Assembly: GCA_032871835.1 (NCBI GenBank)
Contig: CM065297.1
Location: forward strand, 94,013,052 to 94,077,051
DNA length: 64,000 nt
Origin: Dipteronia dyeriana
Taxonomy: Eukaryota; Streptophyta; Magnoliopsida; Sapindales; Sapindaceae
Reading direction: 5' to 3'
This document shows positions 47,190 through 58,812 of the stretch, piece after piece; the stretch's first letter is position 1; every line of letters begins with the position of its first letter. The notes under the pieces were generated by a model. The model ran no database searches. It saw only the letters and a program-made list of their open reading frames with translations, and had not been told where the DNA came from. A program made the position numbers and the translations under genes.

Positions 47190-48119
47190 CGTAAACTAGT
47201 GTCCTTGCTCTCCATAATTGAAACAAAGAAAACCAAAAGTTGGTGCCACTATCGGTAAAGGTATGGCAGGCTTTACGGTGGTAAGTGGTGGTACTATTAT
47301 ATGTTCGATGTTGCTACTTGGTCTAGAACTCTTGAAACTCACTCCACATATACGTATATGCATAAGTTATGTTTCTAGTTGTATTGCTAGTTGATAGGTT
47401 TCAAACACACTCACCACGTCGAACATATTAAGGACATCCTAGAATTGAGTATGTATTCCTCTTATATACCGTGAAACCTATCGATCATTTGCCTTCGCAA
47501 TCGTACTATGTGGAATTAACCTATAGAATTCTACAGTGTAATTGTCAATTGAGTTGTTTCCTTGCTTCATGTTCTGTAGCCGTTGGAATATCATTCGTGA
47601 ATAGTTATATGGTAATAATGCTGCTCGCATGTGTTTTTTCATCTTTTCTCAGGACATGATTTTGGCTTTGCCTTGTATGTCCCTAGTTTGTTTTGATTGT
47701 TGCCACCAAGCTCTAGCCTGTCCTTAAAGACTCGTAACGACGACACACACGTCTTCTAAAACTTGTTTGAACTCCATAACCTCTTCCACTATATTGATCC
47801 ATTCTAGGTACCTATCTGGTTACAAGCCCCCATGAAACTCAAGAAAGTCAATCTTAAGGCTCGAATCCCAGCGCCTCGATTAATTACATGTTAGCCTCAT
47901 CAGCCTAGGTTAAAGAGGAGCGAACGAATTCTTGTCACCATCGGATTCCTTTGTCGTGTTCGATAGATTCGAAGCCCTCTGTTGTGCCACAATCGCAGCC
48001 AACTGCTGTGTCAGCACTTCTACTTGTTGTCGTAGCTGTGCAATCTCATCACGTTCGTAGACTTCATTAAATGTGTTCTCGCGAGGATTTGGTGTGTTCA
48101 GACGTCTTCTTGGTGGCAT
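47190..48119 (-). pseudogene. Gypsy gag with zinc knuckle, decayed
   Basis: From the Met at 48119 the frame reads MPPRRRLNTPNPRENTFNEV and then a coiled coil (IAQLRQQVEVLTQQLAAIVA) to a stop at 47910, the usual start of a plant gypsy gag. The capsid part is scattered over frames from 47900 to 47300. The knuckle near 47225-47190 reads CFNYGEQGH, with the second Cys replaced by Tyr. Confidence 0.7.
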
Positions 48120-48138
48120 GACAGAAAAACTTGACCTT

Positions 48139-48150
48139 GCTCTGATACCA
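48139..48150 (-). promoter_or_regulatory. tRNA-iMet primer binding site, gypsy
   Basis: GCTCTGATACCA six bases from the LTR edge TGTAGGCGG at 48157. Confidence 0.85.
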
Positions 48151-48574
48151 AACTAATGTAGGCGGAAATGCAAATCACACACGAACAAACAACAAGCATT
48201 CTTAGTCCCAATTGAGTCCGCAGAATGCTAGGAAAAAAGAGAGATAATTAAGTAAAAACTCAAATTAAATTTTATTCATCAAAAACTAAAATCAAGAACC
48301 CTAATGCAAGCTACTTAAATAACGAAAGTAACTCGAACCACTAGGATTCGATATCTCCTGAATTCCTAAACAAGAAAAAACTCTAAAACTTTTAAACCAA
48401 ATCGGGAAAAGAATCCCAAGCCAAAAACCAAAAAAAAAAATCCTAAACGAAAAAGGAAAACAATTCTTGAATGGTGTAAGAAACTAAAAGTCTCCTAAGA
48501 ACAAACTAAATTGTCGAATTTAGGCCTGCTACGATCTGTTACGAGTGAAAAAAATATTGTAACCTGTGTAGGGC

Positions 48575-49484
48575 TAGACATGTCCACGGTTCCGGTCCGG
48601 TCCGGTCTGGTTTTGGTCCCGAACCGCTGGTTTCAATTCCGGTTCCAGAGGGACTTGACGATTTCGGTTCCCCGGTCCCGACGGTTCGATTTTTTTAACC
48701 AAATATCATATCAACAATCAACCTACCTAACCCAGATTTTTCCATATGTACCCAAATCTCAAAATCTCAAATTATAAACGTTCAACCCTAAATCTCCCCC
48801 AAATTTTCTCAAATCTTCGTAGTATCTCTCTCTCTCTCTCACTCTCTCTCTCTCTCACACACACAAATCATTCATCACCGATTCACCGATCCACCGATCC
48901 ACCATCACCACCATCATCATCCAGCCATCATCTTCTTTTTTATTCTTCTTCTTTTTTATTCTTCTTCTTTCTTCTTCGTCCGTGGATCGATCAATCTTTG
49001 ATGTAATTGATGTTGATCTGTGAAAGAGAGAGAGAGAGAGAGAGAGAGATCGATGGATTTGTGGATGAAATTGGTGGAAGGAATATATGCATGTGGATGA
49101 AATTGGTGGATGCTCGATCTGTGGATCGAGGATGGATATGGGTATTCTAAAAAGAAGAAAGCAGAAAAGGAGAAAGAGAGTTGTCAGAAATTTAGAGAGG
49201 GAGATCTAAGAAAGAAAAAAAAAACAAGAGAGAGAGGGATGTGTATGAGATTTGAAGAAAGAGAAAGAGATAAAGAAAGAGATAAAAACTGGCGGATCCA
49301 AAACCGGATCCAAACCGTCGGTTCCAGACCGGTTTTTTTCGGAGGAGAACCGTAACCAAACCTTAAACCCCACGGTTACGGTTACGATTCCGATTCCAAA
49401 ACCAGTTCCACGGTCCCGGTTACAATTCATTTAATACGGTTACGGTTAAGTTCCACGGTTCGAACCGAACCGTGGTCATGTCTA
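48575..49484. mobile_element. Non-autonomous hAT, 910 bp
   Basis: Ends TAGACATGTCCACGGTT and, inverted, TAGACATGACCACGGTT, with an exact 8-bp duplication TGTAGGGC (48567-48574 and 49485-49492). Sub-terminal GGTTCCGG/CCGGTTTTT words resemble those of the larger hAT. The centre has CT and GA microsatellites and no transposase; open stretches there are low-complexity. Confidence 0.92.
48825..48865. repeat. CT microsatellite in small hAT
   Basis: CTCTCT run with one interruption, then CACACA. A matching GA run is at about 49025-49049. Confidence 0.85.
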
Positions 49485-49619
49485 TGTAGGGCTGTCTGGA
49501 GATTTCCGAAAACATATTATAATAACGATTCTTTACCCTTTTTAGAGGTCTATAAAGTTCAGCTCTGTTTTGTGTGATCTACATGACCTAAATATGAATT
49601 CGCCACCCGACCCGTAACA

Positions 49620-50359
49620 AGAACTTCGGAGGAAAAATGAAAAATCAGTCAAACCAAACTATATATATATATATATATAATGAACCTGAATATCACTTAA
49701 TTAAACAACAATGAATAAAATATTTCAATTTGCAACATTTGCAAAAGTCAACATAACATTGTTAAAAAATAAACTAACAGGATTGGTATATAAAATTTGC
49801 AACTTTCCTTAGTGTAATAGAAAATTAACATTATTTACGGTTATATAAAATATTTATAAAATTGCATTTTTTTTCTGTGGTGGGTACAACTAGATTACTA
49901 GGTTGATTTGACTTCATTGTGATTGAAAATAATTTCTTATACAAAAATTAATGTAGTATGAAGTTTCTATGAATATGTGAAACGTGTATTAATTATATAT
50001 ATATATATATTATAAATATCATACTACGATTCATATCACGATATTATCGTGATAAATAAATGTTTTTTCACCATTAAATCATAATGAACAGTGGTGAAAT
50101 GTGTATCAAGTTGTAAAACTAAAATTTGCATGATTAAGTTTAAGTTCAATGATATAACACACATAGGTATGATGATTCAAACCTATGACATTATCGGATT
50201 GAATAAGTGTTCTTTAATATCGGTGCATCAAACCATGTTGAGCGGTGGTAAATTCAATGATTAATATTGTAGAGAAGTATGCTGGCATGAGATTTAAGTT
50301 GTTATGTAAAGTGTGGGAGTTATATATCGAAGCAACATAATGGTTCAATAGGTATCTAA
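49620..50359. other. Intergenic, no gene seen
   Basis: AT-rich with TA tracts near 49657-49678 and 49996-50011. No coding signal. Confidence 0.5.
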
Positions 50360-50678
50360 GAACTTGTTTGGTTGGGCTTTTAAAAAACTTATATCGGTTA
50401 CTTATAGAAGGTCTATTAGAAATAAAGTTTATTTTATAAAAAAAAAAAGTCTAATTGTTTGGTTTGTAGATTTTTTTCTTTTAAAAGGTCTATTTTAAGA
50501 AGCACCTCTTCATGAGTTTTTACCTAATAAAGGAATAAAAATTCTACTAGTCTCTACTCAATTTAAAATAGACAATCTCAAAAGCTCAATCAAACAACTT
50601 TAAAAAACTCAAATAAACGTTTATAAACCTTTTACGGCAGTAAAAAACTTAACCAAACGAACTTAACCAAACGAACAT
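50360..50678. mobile_element. MITE 1, TAA-type
   Basis: Left end GAACTTGTTTGGTTGGG after TAA; right end inverted GTTCGTTTGGTTAAG, itself doubled, before TAA (50679-50681). The exact right end is uncertain by a few bases. Non-coding. Confidence 0.6.
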
Positions 50679-50787
50679 TAAAAGTTGTGTAAATGAAACT
50701 GGTCAAAATGCGAAAAACAAAAACTTAAAATAAATGAAATATGAAGCTTCCATTGCTCTGCCTCTGAAGAGAAAAAAATAATAATAA

Positions 50788-51189
50788 GGGGGTGTTTGGA
50801 TTTATTTTTAAAAACTGTTTTTTGTTTTTTGTTTTTTAAAAAAACAATTTGAATGTTGTTTGCCTACACATTTTACAAAATTGTTTTTAAAAACAAAAAA
50901 ACAATTTTTTAAAAGTTATAACTAAAAAGTTCAAAATAATTTTTCATTATTTTTCTCCATTTTCAAAACATCATTTCAAAACAAACGACAACTTTTCTCT
51001 CCAAACAACTACTTTACCAATTTTAAAAACAACAACAAACATATTTACTTCGTTTTCCGTTTTAAAACTAATTTTAAAAAACATTCCAAACACATTGCAC
51101 TATTAAAAACATTATTTTTAAACATGATTTTCATTTTTTTAAAATAGTTTTTTAAAAATACCATTTTAAAAACGATACCAAACGCGCCC
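50788..51189. mobile_element. MITE 2, PIF/Harbinger-like
   Basis: 402 bp with ends GGGGGTGTTTGG and, inverted, GGGCGCGTTTGGTATCG. TAA duplication at 50785-50787 and 51190-51192. The body is T- and A-rich with TTTTTAAAA words that allow folding. Confidence 0.8.
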
Positions 51190-51192
51190 TAA

Positions 51193-51767
51193 GGGTATGT
51201 TTGTTAGGGAGAAAAGAAAATATGATGGAAATAAAGATTTGGAGGGATAGAAAAGATGAGGGAAAGAAATGAAAATTTTTCTTGAACTGTTTGGTTAACA
51301 GAAAGGAAAGAAGATTTGATGGAATTTTTTATCAATTTTACTATTTTACCCTTACATTATAGTTTATATATTATATATTTTTATATTTAATATATAAATA
51401 TATTTTAAATAATATTGAATCTATTTTTTTTTTTACAAAATGACTTCAAACTTTGTAACCAATTATATATATAAATTAATACATTATGTTTTGCAAATTT
51501 ATTTGAAAAGATAAATTCTAAGTAAATTTAAAAAATAGTAAATTTGAAATTTCATTTAAAGCCTTAAACTTAACATTTTTCTCTCCATTTTTCCTCCTAC
51601 TTTTGGGAGGATTAAAATGAATGGGTCTCATGCATCAATTTTTTCTTCCACTTTTCCTTTCTTTCCATTTTTCTTTCCATGCCAAACACACACTTCTCCA
51701 TTTTCTTCTCCCTTTTCCCTCCACCCTTTTCTTTTATTTCCCTTTTTCCTTCCTACCAAACATACCT
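51193..51767. mobile_element. MITE 3, abutting MITE 2
   Basis: 575 bp with ends GGGTATGTTTGTTAGGG and, inverted, AGGTATGTTTGGTAGG. TAA on the left (51190-51192) is the same copy that flanks MITE 2; TAA on the right is 51768-51770. Both arms carry GGAGGGATAG/TTTCTTTCC-type purine and pyrimidine tracts. Confidence 0.75.
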
Positions 51768-52164
51768 TAAGTTTCTCAGTAGATGAGTAAAAAAACATTG
51801 GTGAGTCACAGATGGATTCTGCCTTTTTCTTCCCTATGAATTGCTAACAATGATAGGGAAAGGGTTTGTAAAGAAATCCATCATTACAAGGCTAGTTTTG
51901 GTATTTTATTTTGGGGTGTTTGTAGTAATTTATCTAATAATTTGAAGATATTAATTAAGTGAGATTTTCCTTACAATCTACAAATTATCTATTTACATTT
52001 TTTTTTGTTAATGACAATTTAAACCTGAATTAAAATTACTAAACAAGACAAAAAAAATTCTAAAGACATTCCAAACTACTTAAAGTATCAAAAAGATTTA
52101 TCTCTCCTAAATCATTAGATTAAGGTCCTGTTTGATTTTTTCACTTAATACTTAATGACACTTA

Positions 52165-52530
52165 GGGGTCGTTTATTTTTTTGTCTAAATACTAAATAGT
52201 CTTGAATTTTTCTGAAGACTGAATAGAGACTGAAATCTGAACCTAAATGACATGTTTGTTTGTTTTTTTCCTCACATCCGAATGTATTGTCAACACATTT
52301 TTTTAAAATTAAAATTGTCAAAAAATAAGTAATTTTACATTTATACCTATGTTAAACAATTATACATATTATATGAAATAAAAACAATCCAAAAAAATTA
52401 ATTATATATAAACACATGTGATCATGATCTTTTTCTTCGATTATAAATAAATTTCATTTTTACTAAGAAAAGAAAATATATTTTTTTCTTTCAAAAAATG
52501 AAAGGGGTAGCAGTAAAAACTCACACAAAA

Positions 52531-52595
<65 letters not shown>

Positions 52596-52952
52596 CCTAA
52601 TATTAAAATAAAGTATTGATATTAAACACCGATATGAGAAGTGATTATGATTTATTTTTTTATTTTTAAAGCTATTTGAAATAAGTAATATATTAAAATA
52701 AAAGATTTATATACCATATATAATTATGATGAAATTGGAAACATGTTATATATGGGGGATAGTATCGGAAGAAAAGATTTTGGATTGCATTTAATGTTGC
52801 AATTAAGTGAAAAATCAAGATCTTTTACTTTTTATTTTAAGTTGTTTTTTAGGATTTTTAAGTTGTTTGACTACTTAGAAAAACAAACAAAACAACTTAA
52901 TAATTATGATTCAGACCCATTAAGTTTTAAGTGAAAAAAAACAAACGACCAC
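52165..52952. mobile_element. MITE 5, nested inside MITE 4
   Basis: Ends GGGGTCGTTTATTTTTTTGTC and, inverted, GTGGTCGTTTGTTTTTTTTCAC, flanked by TTA at 52162-52164 and 52953-52955. It holds the long AT tract at 52534-52592. Confidence 0.8.
52534..52592. repeat. AT microsatellite
   Basis: About 29 TA dinucleotides inside MITE 5. Confidence 0.95.
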
Positions 52953-53637
52953 TTAATGTGCGCCACTGAGTTATTTTGTTTATTTTTTTAAGTGATAAAA
53001 TCACGCAAAGAACCCTTAAAATCACTTGTTTAGAAAAGTAAAAAAAATTCACTTTTCACTTAAAAAAAGTTCATTAGAATTTAATTCAATATTTTACTTT
53101 CAAAACTATTCTCACCAATCTAACTAATTCTCAATTTTATCTTCTATCAAACTGTTATTCATATTAATAATTTCTTTTTCTTCTCACCATAAACAACTAC
53201 AATATCACAAAACTTAATTGCTTCAAAACTCAAATAATTAGAGACTGATTTTCCTACCATATTCCGGCTTTCGATAAGGACTCATTCTTTTTCTTCCTTA
53301 TAATTTGATAGTTAGTTTTATTAGTTTTATTTTAGAGTTTGATTGCTTCTAAATAATATTATTAATAACTAAATAATTTTGTTTTACAATTATTAAATTA
53401 CTTATTATAGTTATCCTTAATTTATTAAAATGTAAATATATAACAAATAGTTAGAAGGGCATAGATGTAAAAGTATTAATTTTCAGATATTTATAACAAA
53501 CAACTTATCACTTACATTCAGTTTTTAGTGAAAAATAACAAACATGTTTTTTAGGTTTCGGTCTTCAGTTACTATTCATTATTTAGTAACATTCACCATT
53601 GTTCATTCTTCAGATAAAAAAATCAAATGGGGCCTAA

Positions 53638-53815
53638 ATATTACATATTAAACTCTCTTTCCTAATTCTATTATTACACTATTAAACAATCTCTCCTAAA
53701 TATAAATCTGTCCTTTTTTCAAAAAAATAAATAAATCTTATTTCCATACTTTCTCGATCAATCTCTGATTAATAGTTAAAGAAAAAAAAAACTTATAAAT
53801 ATTTTGGTTTTTACT

Positions 53816-53856
<41 letters not shown>

Positions 53857-54293
53857 TTCAATATAAATACCTGGTTTTTTTTTTTAAAAAAAATAGATAT
53901 ATGAAAACTTGATTTATTGTAACTAGATTCTATTAAAAACATTTTCATATTTCGATTTTTTTTAAAAAAAAGTACTTGTTAAGTTTTTATTTGAGTTTAT
54001 ATATATATAGTTCCTAAAAATCAAACTTATTCATAAGTTTTTGTTTTCTTAACCGTTAGTCTTGCTTAAGAAAGAATGACAATAGAAAATAAGAGATATG
54101 TATTGGAGGAGAGTGAGTTTTTAATATGGTAATTAAAATTTTAGGAGAGAATGTTTAATATGTAATATTTAATTTAATGATTTAGGAGAGATAATTTCTT
54201 TTTTAATAATTTAATTCAAAAAAGATTACTTATTGTATGAATCCAAATGTTACGATGGTTCGTTATAACTTTTATTAAAATAAAATTGAGTAT
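53638..54293. other. Spacer, no gene; AT tract
   Basis: Between the MITE cluster and the Tat LTR. AT tract at 53822-53851. The five bases before the LTR are agtat, a candidate target duplication. Confidence 0.5.
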
Positions 54294-55169
54294 TGTTGAC
54301 GTCGATTTTTGGATTATACCAAAAAAGCCAACAGGATCGGATTTCGGCTATTGAATTAAAGAGAAAGAGATGCAGAGAGAGTAACAAAGACAAGTTTTAC
54401 GTGGTAAAACTCCGATGGCCCGAGAAACATCCACGGGTGGTTGAAGGATCAACCAAGCCAAAATCCACTAAGAGAATAAGATGTTTACAAGCTCTCGATC
54501 TCTCTTTTTTCTCTCTGTATTTACTATAATTTCTGTATGCTGTATTGCCTATCTCTTTTGGAGCCAGATTATGGGTCTATTTATATGTTAATAGAACCCT
54601 AATCTGCTTTGTACAAGTAATACAAGATCTTTGTATTTAATTGTGATTCGATTAATTGCTTGAGGTTGATTTGTCTTCTTTCCTGTTTCGGAGTCTCTTA
54701 TGGAAATCGAGTGGGATTCTAGTAGTGTAGTTCAATTTGGACTTGTTTCCTTATAAGAATGTAGTCTTCGTAAAGAAATCAAGTTATTTCCTGATTGGGG
54801 ACTCTTCTAACTTAATGTTCCATTTTATTTGGGATTCCTTCCTGATGGATATCTTCACGTATTTAATGACTTAATCCGTGTGAAATAAGCACCAAGTTCT
54901 TACTCGAGTCATATTTATTCCCGAGTAAGAGTAATACATGATGGTCCCGAGTAGCGCTGTTTTAGCCCGAGTGGATGCGTTGTTTTAACCAGTCCCGAGT
55001 GTTGTTAACTGATCCCGAGTAGGTTTCATTCTATATATGCTTAGTCGGGCTTTTCTTCTCTCTAATGAGGCCTCGTAGGATATTTCTAGAGTGCCCATTT
55101 GGGCGTCCACCTGGCTATTTTCTCCTTCCTGTCAATGACGTGTATGCTTGGTAAAATTCACATACGACA
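54294..55169 (-). repeat. 3' LTR of Tat element
   Basis: 876 bp, TGTTGACGTCGATTTTTGG to ATACGACA. It contains TTTTACGTGGTAAAACTCC and spaced CCCGAGT words (54912-55020). Blocks match the LTRs at 23119 and 27382. Confidence 0.8.
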
Positions 55170-55180
55170 ATACCCCCTTA
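55170..55180 (-). promoter_or_regulatory. Polypurine tract of Tat element
   Basis: TAAGGGGGTAT on the minus strand, directly before the LTR. Confidence 0.75.
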
Positions 55181-55453
55181 AAATATTTTTGCCGAGTAAA
55201 TTTCATTTCGGGTAAGAGTATTTTAATCGTCTTAATTTTCACTTGTCAGAATAGTCGTCTTGTCATAATGGTGCGTCTTAATGGTGACCCTGTAATTTCG
55301 ATTCGCTTCATCATGCGAGATTTTAAATGATAGTGACGTTTTGAAGTTCTGACGGTTAAGGGCTACTTCCTGTTTTGACACGCGTCCCTTGTCTCTTCAT
55401 TTTTCAATATCATTTATGAAAAATGATTTTTTGCGTTTCCCCAAACGCCGTCT

Positions 55454-55526
55454 ACGTCATCTTGTTTTGTCATAAAAAATTTCCCACTTTGAAATCCTAA
55501 GGTTTCGTGCCGTCTCATCTTTAAAT
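55454..55526 (+). promoter_or_regulatory. Candidate promoter of antisense gene
   Basis: ACGTCA at 55454-55459 and TTTAAAT at 55520-55526, about 135 bp before the first Met at 55662. The copy at 24388 also has ACGTCA and a TATA-like word at a similar distance from its Met. Confidence 0.35.
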
Positions 55527-55661
55527 TCCTCGCTGAGAGACATTGTTGGTTTATTCTCAAAATTTCAGCAGAAATTCCTTTAGACTCAGATTTCTTTATC
55601 CAGAAGTTTGCGATTCTCCACTTGAAGATCTCGCATCCATCTCAATTCAAGGTTATTTTTA

Positions 55662-56830
55662 ATGGGGCCATTTTCCCGTCATCGTCTCTTTAAAATCGCT
55701 TTTGATGCATTAGAACGTGGGGATTTCCAGGTATCTTGCATTAAACGATTACTGGGGGATATCCCAATAGATGAACCTCCATTCTTAGATGTTGATGTTT
55801 CTGGGCTTCACCCTGATGTCCCTTTCAGCCCTGTATCAAGTTCTCCATCTAGTTCTGATTCTGATATTTCTGATCACAGGGTATCTTTTCGAAGGATGGG
55901 TAAACATCAGAGCAGAAGTAAGGTATACAAGCACGGCTCGAGCGGCGTTCAGACCAGGGAACAGACTGTTAACGAGGGTGATGTTAATGAAGTGTACAGG
56001 GCGTCTCGTTTTTTATTTTCTGATACTCGCCCGAGTGGCTTTGATACTGAGCCGAATGTGGTCTGGCCAGCTGAGATAGAAAAATATCGCTCCAAATTCG
56101 ACTTGCCCGACTCAGTCACTTTGGTTCCTGCGGGGGATAGAGCCATATGGAGTCCTCCTGAGGGCACGATCGCTATTTATGGATCGATGCTTTGCTGCGG
56201 TGTCACACTTCCCCTTCAGCCTTTTATTGCCTGGTTTTTGGCTGAAGCAGGGATAGCCCCAGCTCAGTTGGCCCCGAATAGTTACAAAGCCTTGATGTGT
56301 ATGTGGCACATGTTCAATCGAATGAACCTTTTGCTGCCTTCCCCGAATGTAATCATGCATTTCTTTACGCTGAGGCAGGTTAGCAGAACGGGGACATATT
56401 TTCTTGCGTCTACTTCTTTGGACAGTTGGGTCCCCAAAGAAGCAAAGGCGAATCGGGAAGTCGATGTTTCTGATGACCCAAAAAAGAAGGGTTTCATATG
56501 GGGATTCCCTACATCCAATAAATTTTGGAAGAACAGTTGGTTTTTTGCTAGAGGGGCTATCGGGCTTGATATCATTGTTCGATCTGGGGATTCCCAAATG
56601 GTGTTGAGTGTTCCCCGCTTCTTTTGTTCTCTCGAAGTGTGGAACAAGAAAACAATTGAATATAGTGATTCAGAGCTGAAGAGGTTAACTCGGGCAGCAG
56701 TTCGTATTCTGGAAAAGAGGAGCAAGAACTATCTTTTCAAAGAGGAGCAAGAGCTATCTTTTCAAAAAGGATGACTTGATAAAGCTCGGCTTCTTCAGAC
56801 AGATTTTGGGCCATCGCAGGCGATGAAAGT
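55662..56830 (+). CDS. Antisense extra gene of Tat element, exon 1
   Basis: A 370-codon open frame from the Met at 55662 to a TGA at 56772. It opens MGPFSRHRLFKIAFDALERG, then has a Ser/Asp-rich stretch (residues 60-75) and a basic stretch. From about residue 178 comes the conserved core GVTLPLQPFIAWFLAEAG with APAQLAPNSYKAL, typical of plant 'putative gypsy type transposon' (Transposase_28) proteins. The frame stays readable after the TGA to a likely splice donor near 56845, so the TGA may be a late mutation or a small local duplication (a short repeat precedes it). It points opposite to pol. Function is unknown. Confidence 0.8.
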
Positions 56831-56896
56831 AACCCGGTGCCCATTCTGTTGTATTTCTCTACTTTTTTTTTAAACATAATTAATTAATTTTTTTTT

Positions 56897-57713
56897 AGTG
56901 TTTGATACGGACGTTGTCAGCGATCTTCAGGCTCGCCATGTGAAGGCGATTATACAAGAGAGTAGAAAGGAAGCTTCCCGTCAGGGTGATGAGGGTATTG
57001 CTCCATCCGAGCCTGATGAGGATACTGATATTGCTGAGCAATTTTCCAAGTGAGTTGATCGGGAAGCTCAGCCTTCTACTCAGGATTTTGCTGGTCCAAG
57101 TGGCCAAGGTGAGTCGATTGACACCCAACTACCTGAAAATAGGGAGAGGCAATATGAGGATCCAGGTGAAGAGCCTGTTGGACGGTTTGAAGCTGGCGAT
57201 GGTGGTAATGTCTCGACGGATCAAGTGCCTGTTGGTGCAGAATTCTTTGAGTCTTTTCGGGACGATCAGCAGGAAGATCCTGCCGCTGATCTTAACTTCC
57301 ACCGTTCTCGGGGTGAGAAGCGAAAGGCGGTTAGTTCACCGTCTCGTCCTCTCAAAGTTCCTCGGGTAATCTCATTCATTGACTCCAGCGATGAAGATGT
57401 TACGGATGAGATTGCCCTGAGTGTTGGTGCTGGAGCATCAGTAGATGCAGCCACTTCAGAACCGAGTAGGGCTTCTTCAACCCCCGAAGTTGGTGATATG
57501 GGGGCTGAACCGTCAGGGGTTCCTTCTCCATCCTTAGAGCCGAATAGGGCTTCTCCTGCCCCCAAGTTTGAAAATCTGGGAGTTGAACCCTCGGGGGTTC
57601 CTTTATTCCTTTCTCCCCAAGATATGCTACAAGGGATGTCTTCCGGTCGGGCTTATATCGGAGAGGACCGCTGGAGCGTTTTTAAAGATGGTTCACTGAC
57701 CGAACGTCTCTAA
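56897..57713 (+). CDS. Antisense extra gene, exon 2
   Basis: A T-rich stretch ending TTTTTTTTTAG at about 56898 looks like a splice acceptor. After it the frame reads FDTDVVSDLQARHVKAIIQE, parallel to the second part of the copy at 25501. One stop occurs near 57051. The frame is then open to 57713: acidic, Ser/Pro-rich, with a KRKAVSSPSRPLKVPR basic patch that could serve nuclear import and an imperfect internal repeat (GAEPSGVPSPSLEPNRASPA, then a second copy). Confidence 0.7.
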
Positions 57714-57779
57714 AACATTTTCAACGGCGTATCTTATGTAAGTTAAATCTAACTCAGTTAATTCTGACTCCTTTATTGT

Positions 57780-58669
57780 TTTGCTTCTGCCGCATTTCTA
57801 AGTATATTACTTTGCAAATGGTGGCCGAATTTGTTGAGCTTGTTCAGATGTAACAATGTCAAGCCGATCATATAAGGCGTCTAGAGGCTCAGTTGAAGGC
57901 GAGTGAGGAGGGTTGTGCTCGAGCTGAGCAGGCTTATCAGCAGGAGGTCTGCTCTGTACAGATATTTACCGACCACTGCCTGTCGAAGCAGGTTGAAGCT
58001 GAGGACAAGGCATCTCTGGCAGAGGAGAATGTTGCATCGCTTCAAAATCTTCTTTCTTCTGATGAAGAATCCATGCTTAAGGCCGAGCAGGAGGCGGAGC
58101 AGGCGAAGTTGGCGTATGACAAAAAAATTAAAGATCTGGAGCGCCAAGTGCTGACAGTTGAATCCCTTTCCCGAGAGGCTAGGTTAGAACTGGAAGTCCA
58201 AGGGGTGGATCATTTTAAAAGATCCCCTGCTTACGATGCCCTACTTCTTTAGGAATTTCAACGTGGGCTAGTTTCTGTCGGCGAGTTCTTCAAAGTCAAG
58301 AATAGGGCGACCGAGAAAGCCCGTGCTAATTGGGAGTTGTCAATCAAACACCACGTGGATCGGTCCTTGGAATCTCTTCGGATTCAGATGAAGGAATGGA
58401 GAGCCTACTGTCGTAGTCAACGCAAAGAGACCCACCCTATGCATTTAGAGATTCCGTCTGAGCATTCTCTCTCGACTTTTTACGCGAGTCAAGAGTCGGT
58501 TGAGGGTGTAGTCCTGAATGTCAGGCCAGTCCCGGGTGAAGATTACAGCCAGTGGATGGATGATACTGTCGACGATATTACTTGGCCGTCTAATGAGAGC
58601 CTGTTTCATGAATACGAGATGGTTCCAGATCCGAGTATTGGCAAAGGCTCGAAATCCTTGCAACCTTAA
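57780..58669 (+). CDS. Antisense extra gene, C-terminal coiled coil
   Basis: After a second likely intron, the frame 57893-58252 is a Glu/Ala/Lys/Leu-rich coiled coil (residues such as LAEENVASLQNLLSSDEESM). A stop at 58250 is followed in the same frame by readable sequence to the Met segment 58337-58669, which ends in an acidic DYSQWMDDTVDDITWP tail. The stop codons mean this copy may be non-functional unless they lie in introns. It resembles the coiled coil at 26885-27204. Confidence 0.65.
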
Positions 58670-58812
58670 TTTTGTAGATTTGTAGAAGATTCGTATTCTT
58701 TATTTTTTACTTGTAAAGAACCATTCTTTGAACTGTAACAATTCTTTTAAGAGCAATAAAATTCAATTTTGTTCTAAGTTGAATGGTTTTGGTCTATGTT
58801 TTACTGATTGTT

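Larger units (their letters stand above)
39748..49619 (-). mobile_element. Ty3/gypsy retrotransposon with two nested hATs
   Basis: Order on the minus strand: 5' LTR (49619-48157), primer site, gag, protease, RT, RNase H, integrase, 3' LTR (40191-39748). RT before integrase is the gypsy order. An autonomous-type hAT splits integrase and a small hAT splits the 5' LTR. Removing both leaves roughly 5.3 kb, normal for a plant gypsy element. All genes carry stops. Confidence 0.88.
48157..49619 (-). repeat. Gypsy 5' LTR, interrupted by small hAT
   Basis: It starts TGTAGGCGGAAATG and ends CCCGTAACA. The LTR sequence is 48157-48574 and 49493-49619; the rest is the inserted hAT and its duplication. 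It matches 39748-40191. Confidence 0.85.
52124..53634. mobile_element. MITE 4, outer element of nested pair
   Basis: Ends GGTCCTGTTTGATTTTTTCA and, inverted, GGCCCCATTTGATTTTTTTA, with TAA at 52121-52123 and 53635-53637. Without the inner element it is about 720 bp. Non-coding. Confidence 0.75.

Noticed and set aside
47850..47880. GGCTCGAATCCC as a pol III B box / tRNA gene
   Set aside because: No cloverleaf or A box could be made around it, and it lies in the gypsy gag region.
48746..49355. Open stretches inside the small hAT as genes
   Set aside because: They are driven by CT and GA microsatellites and lack any transposase motif.
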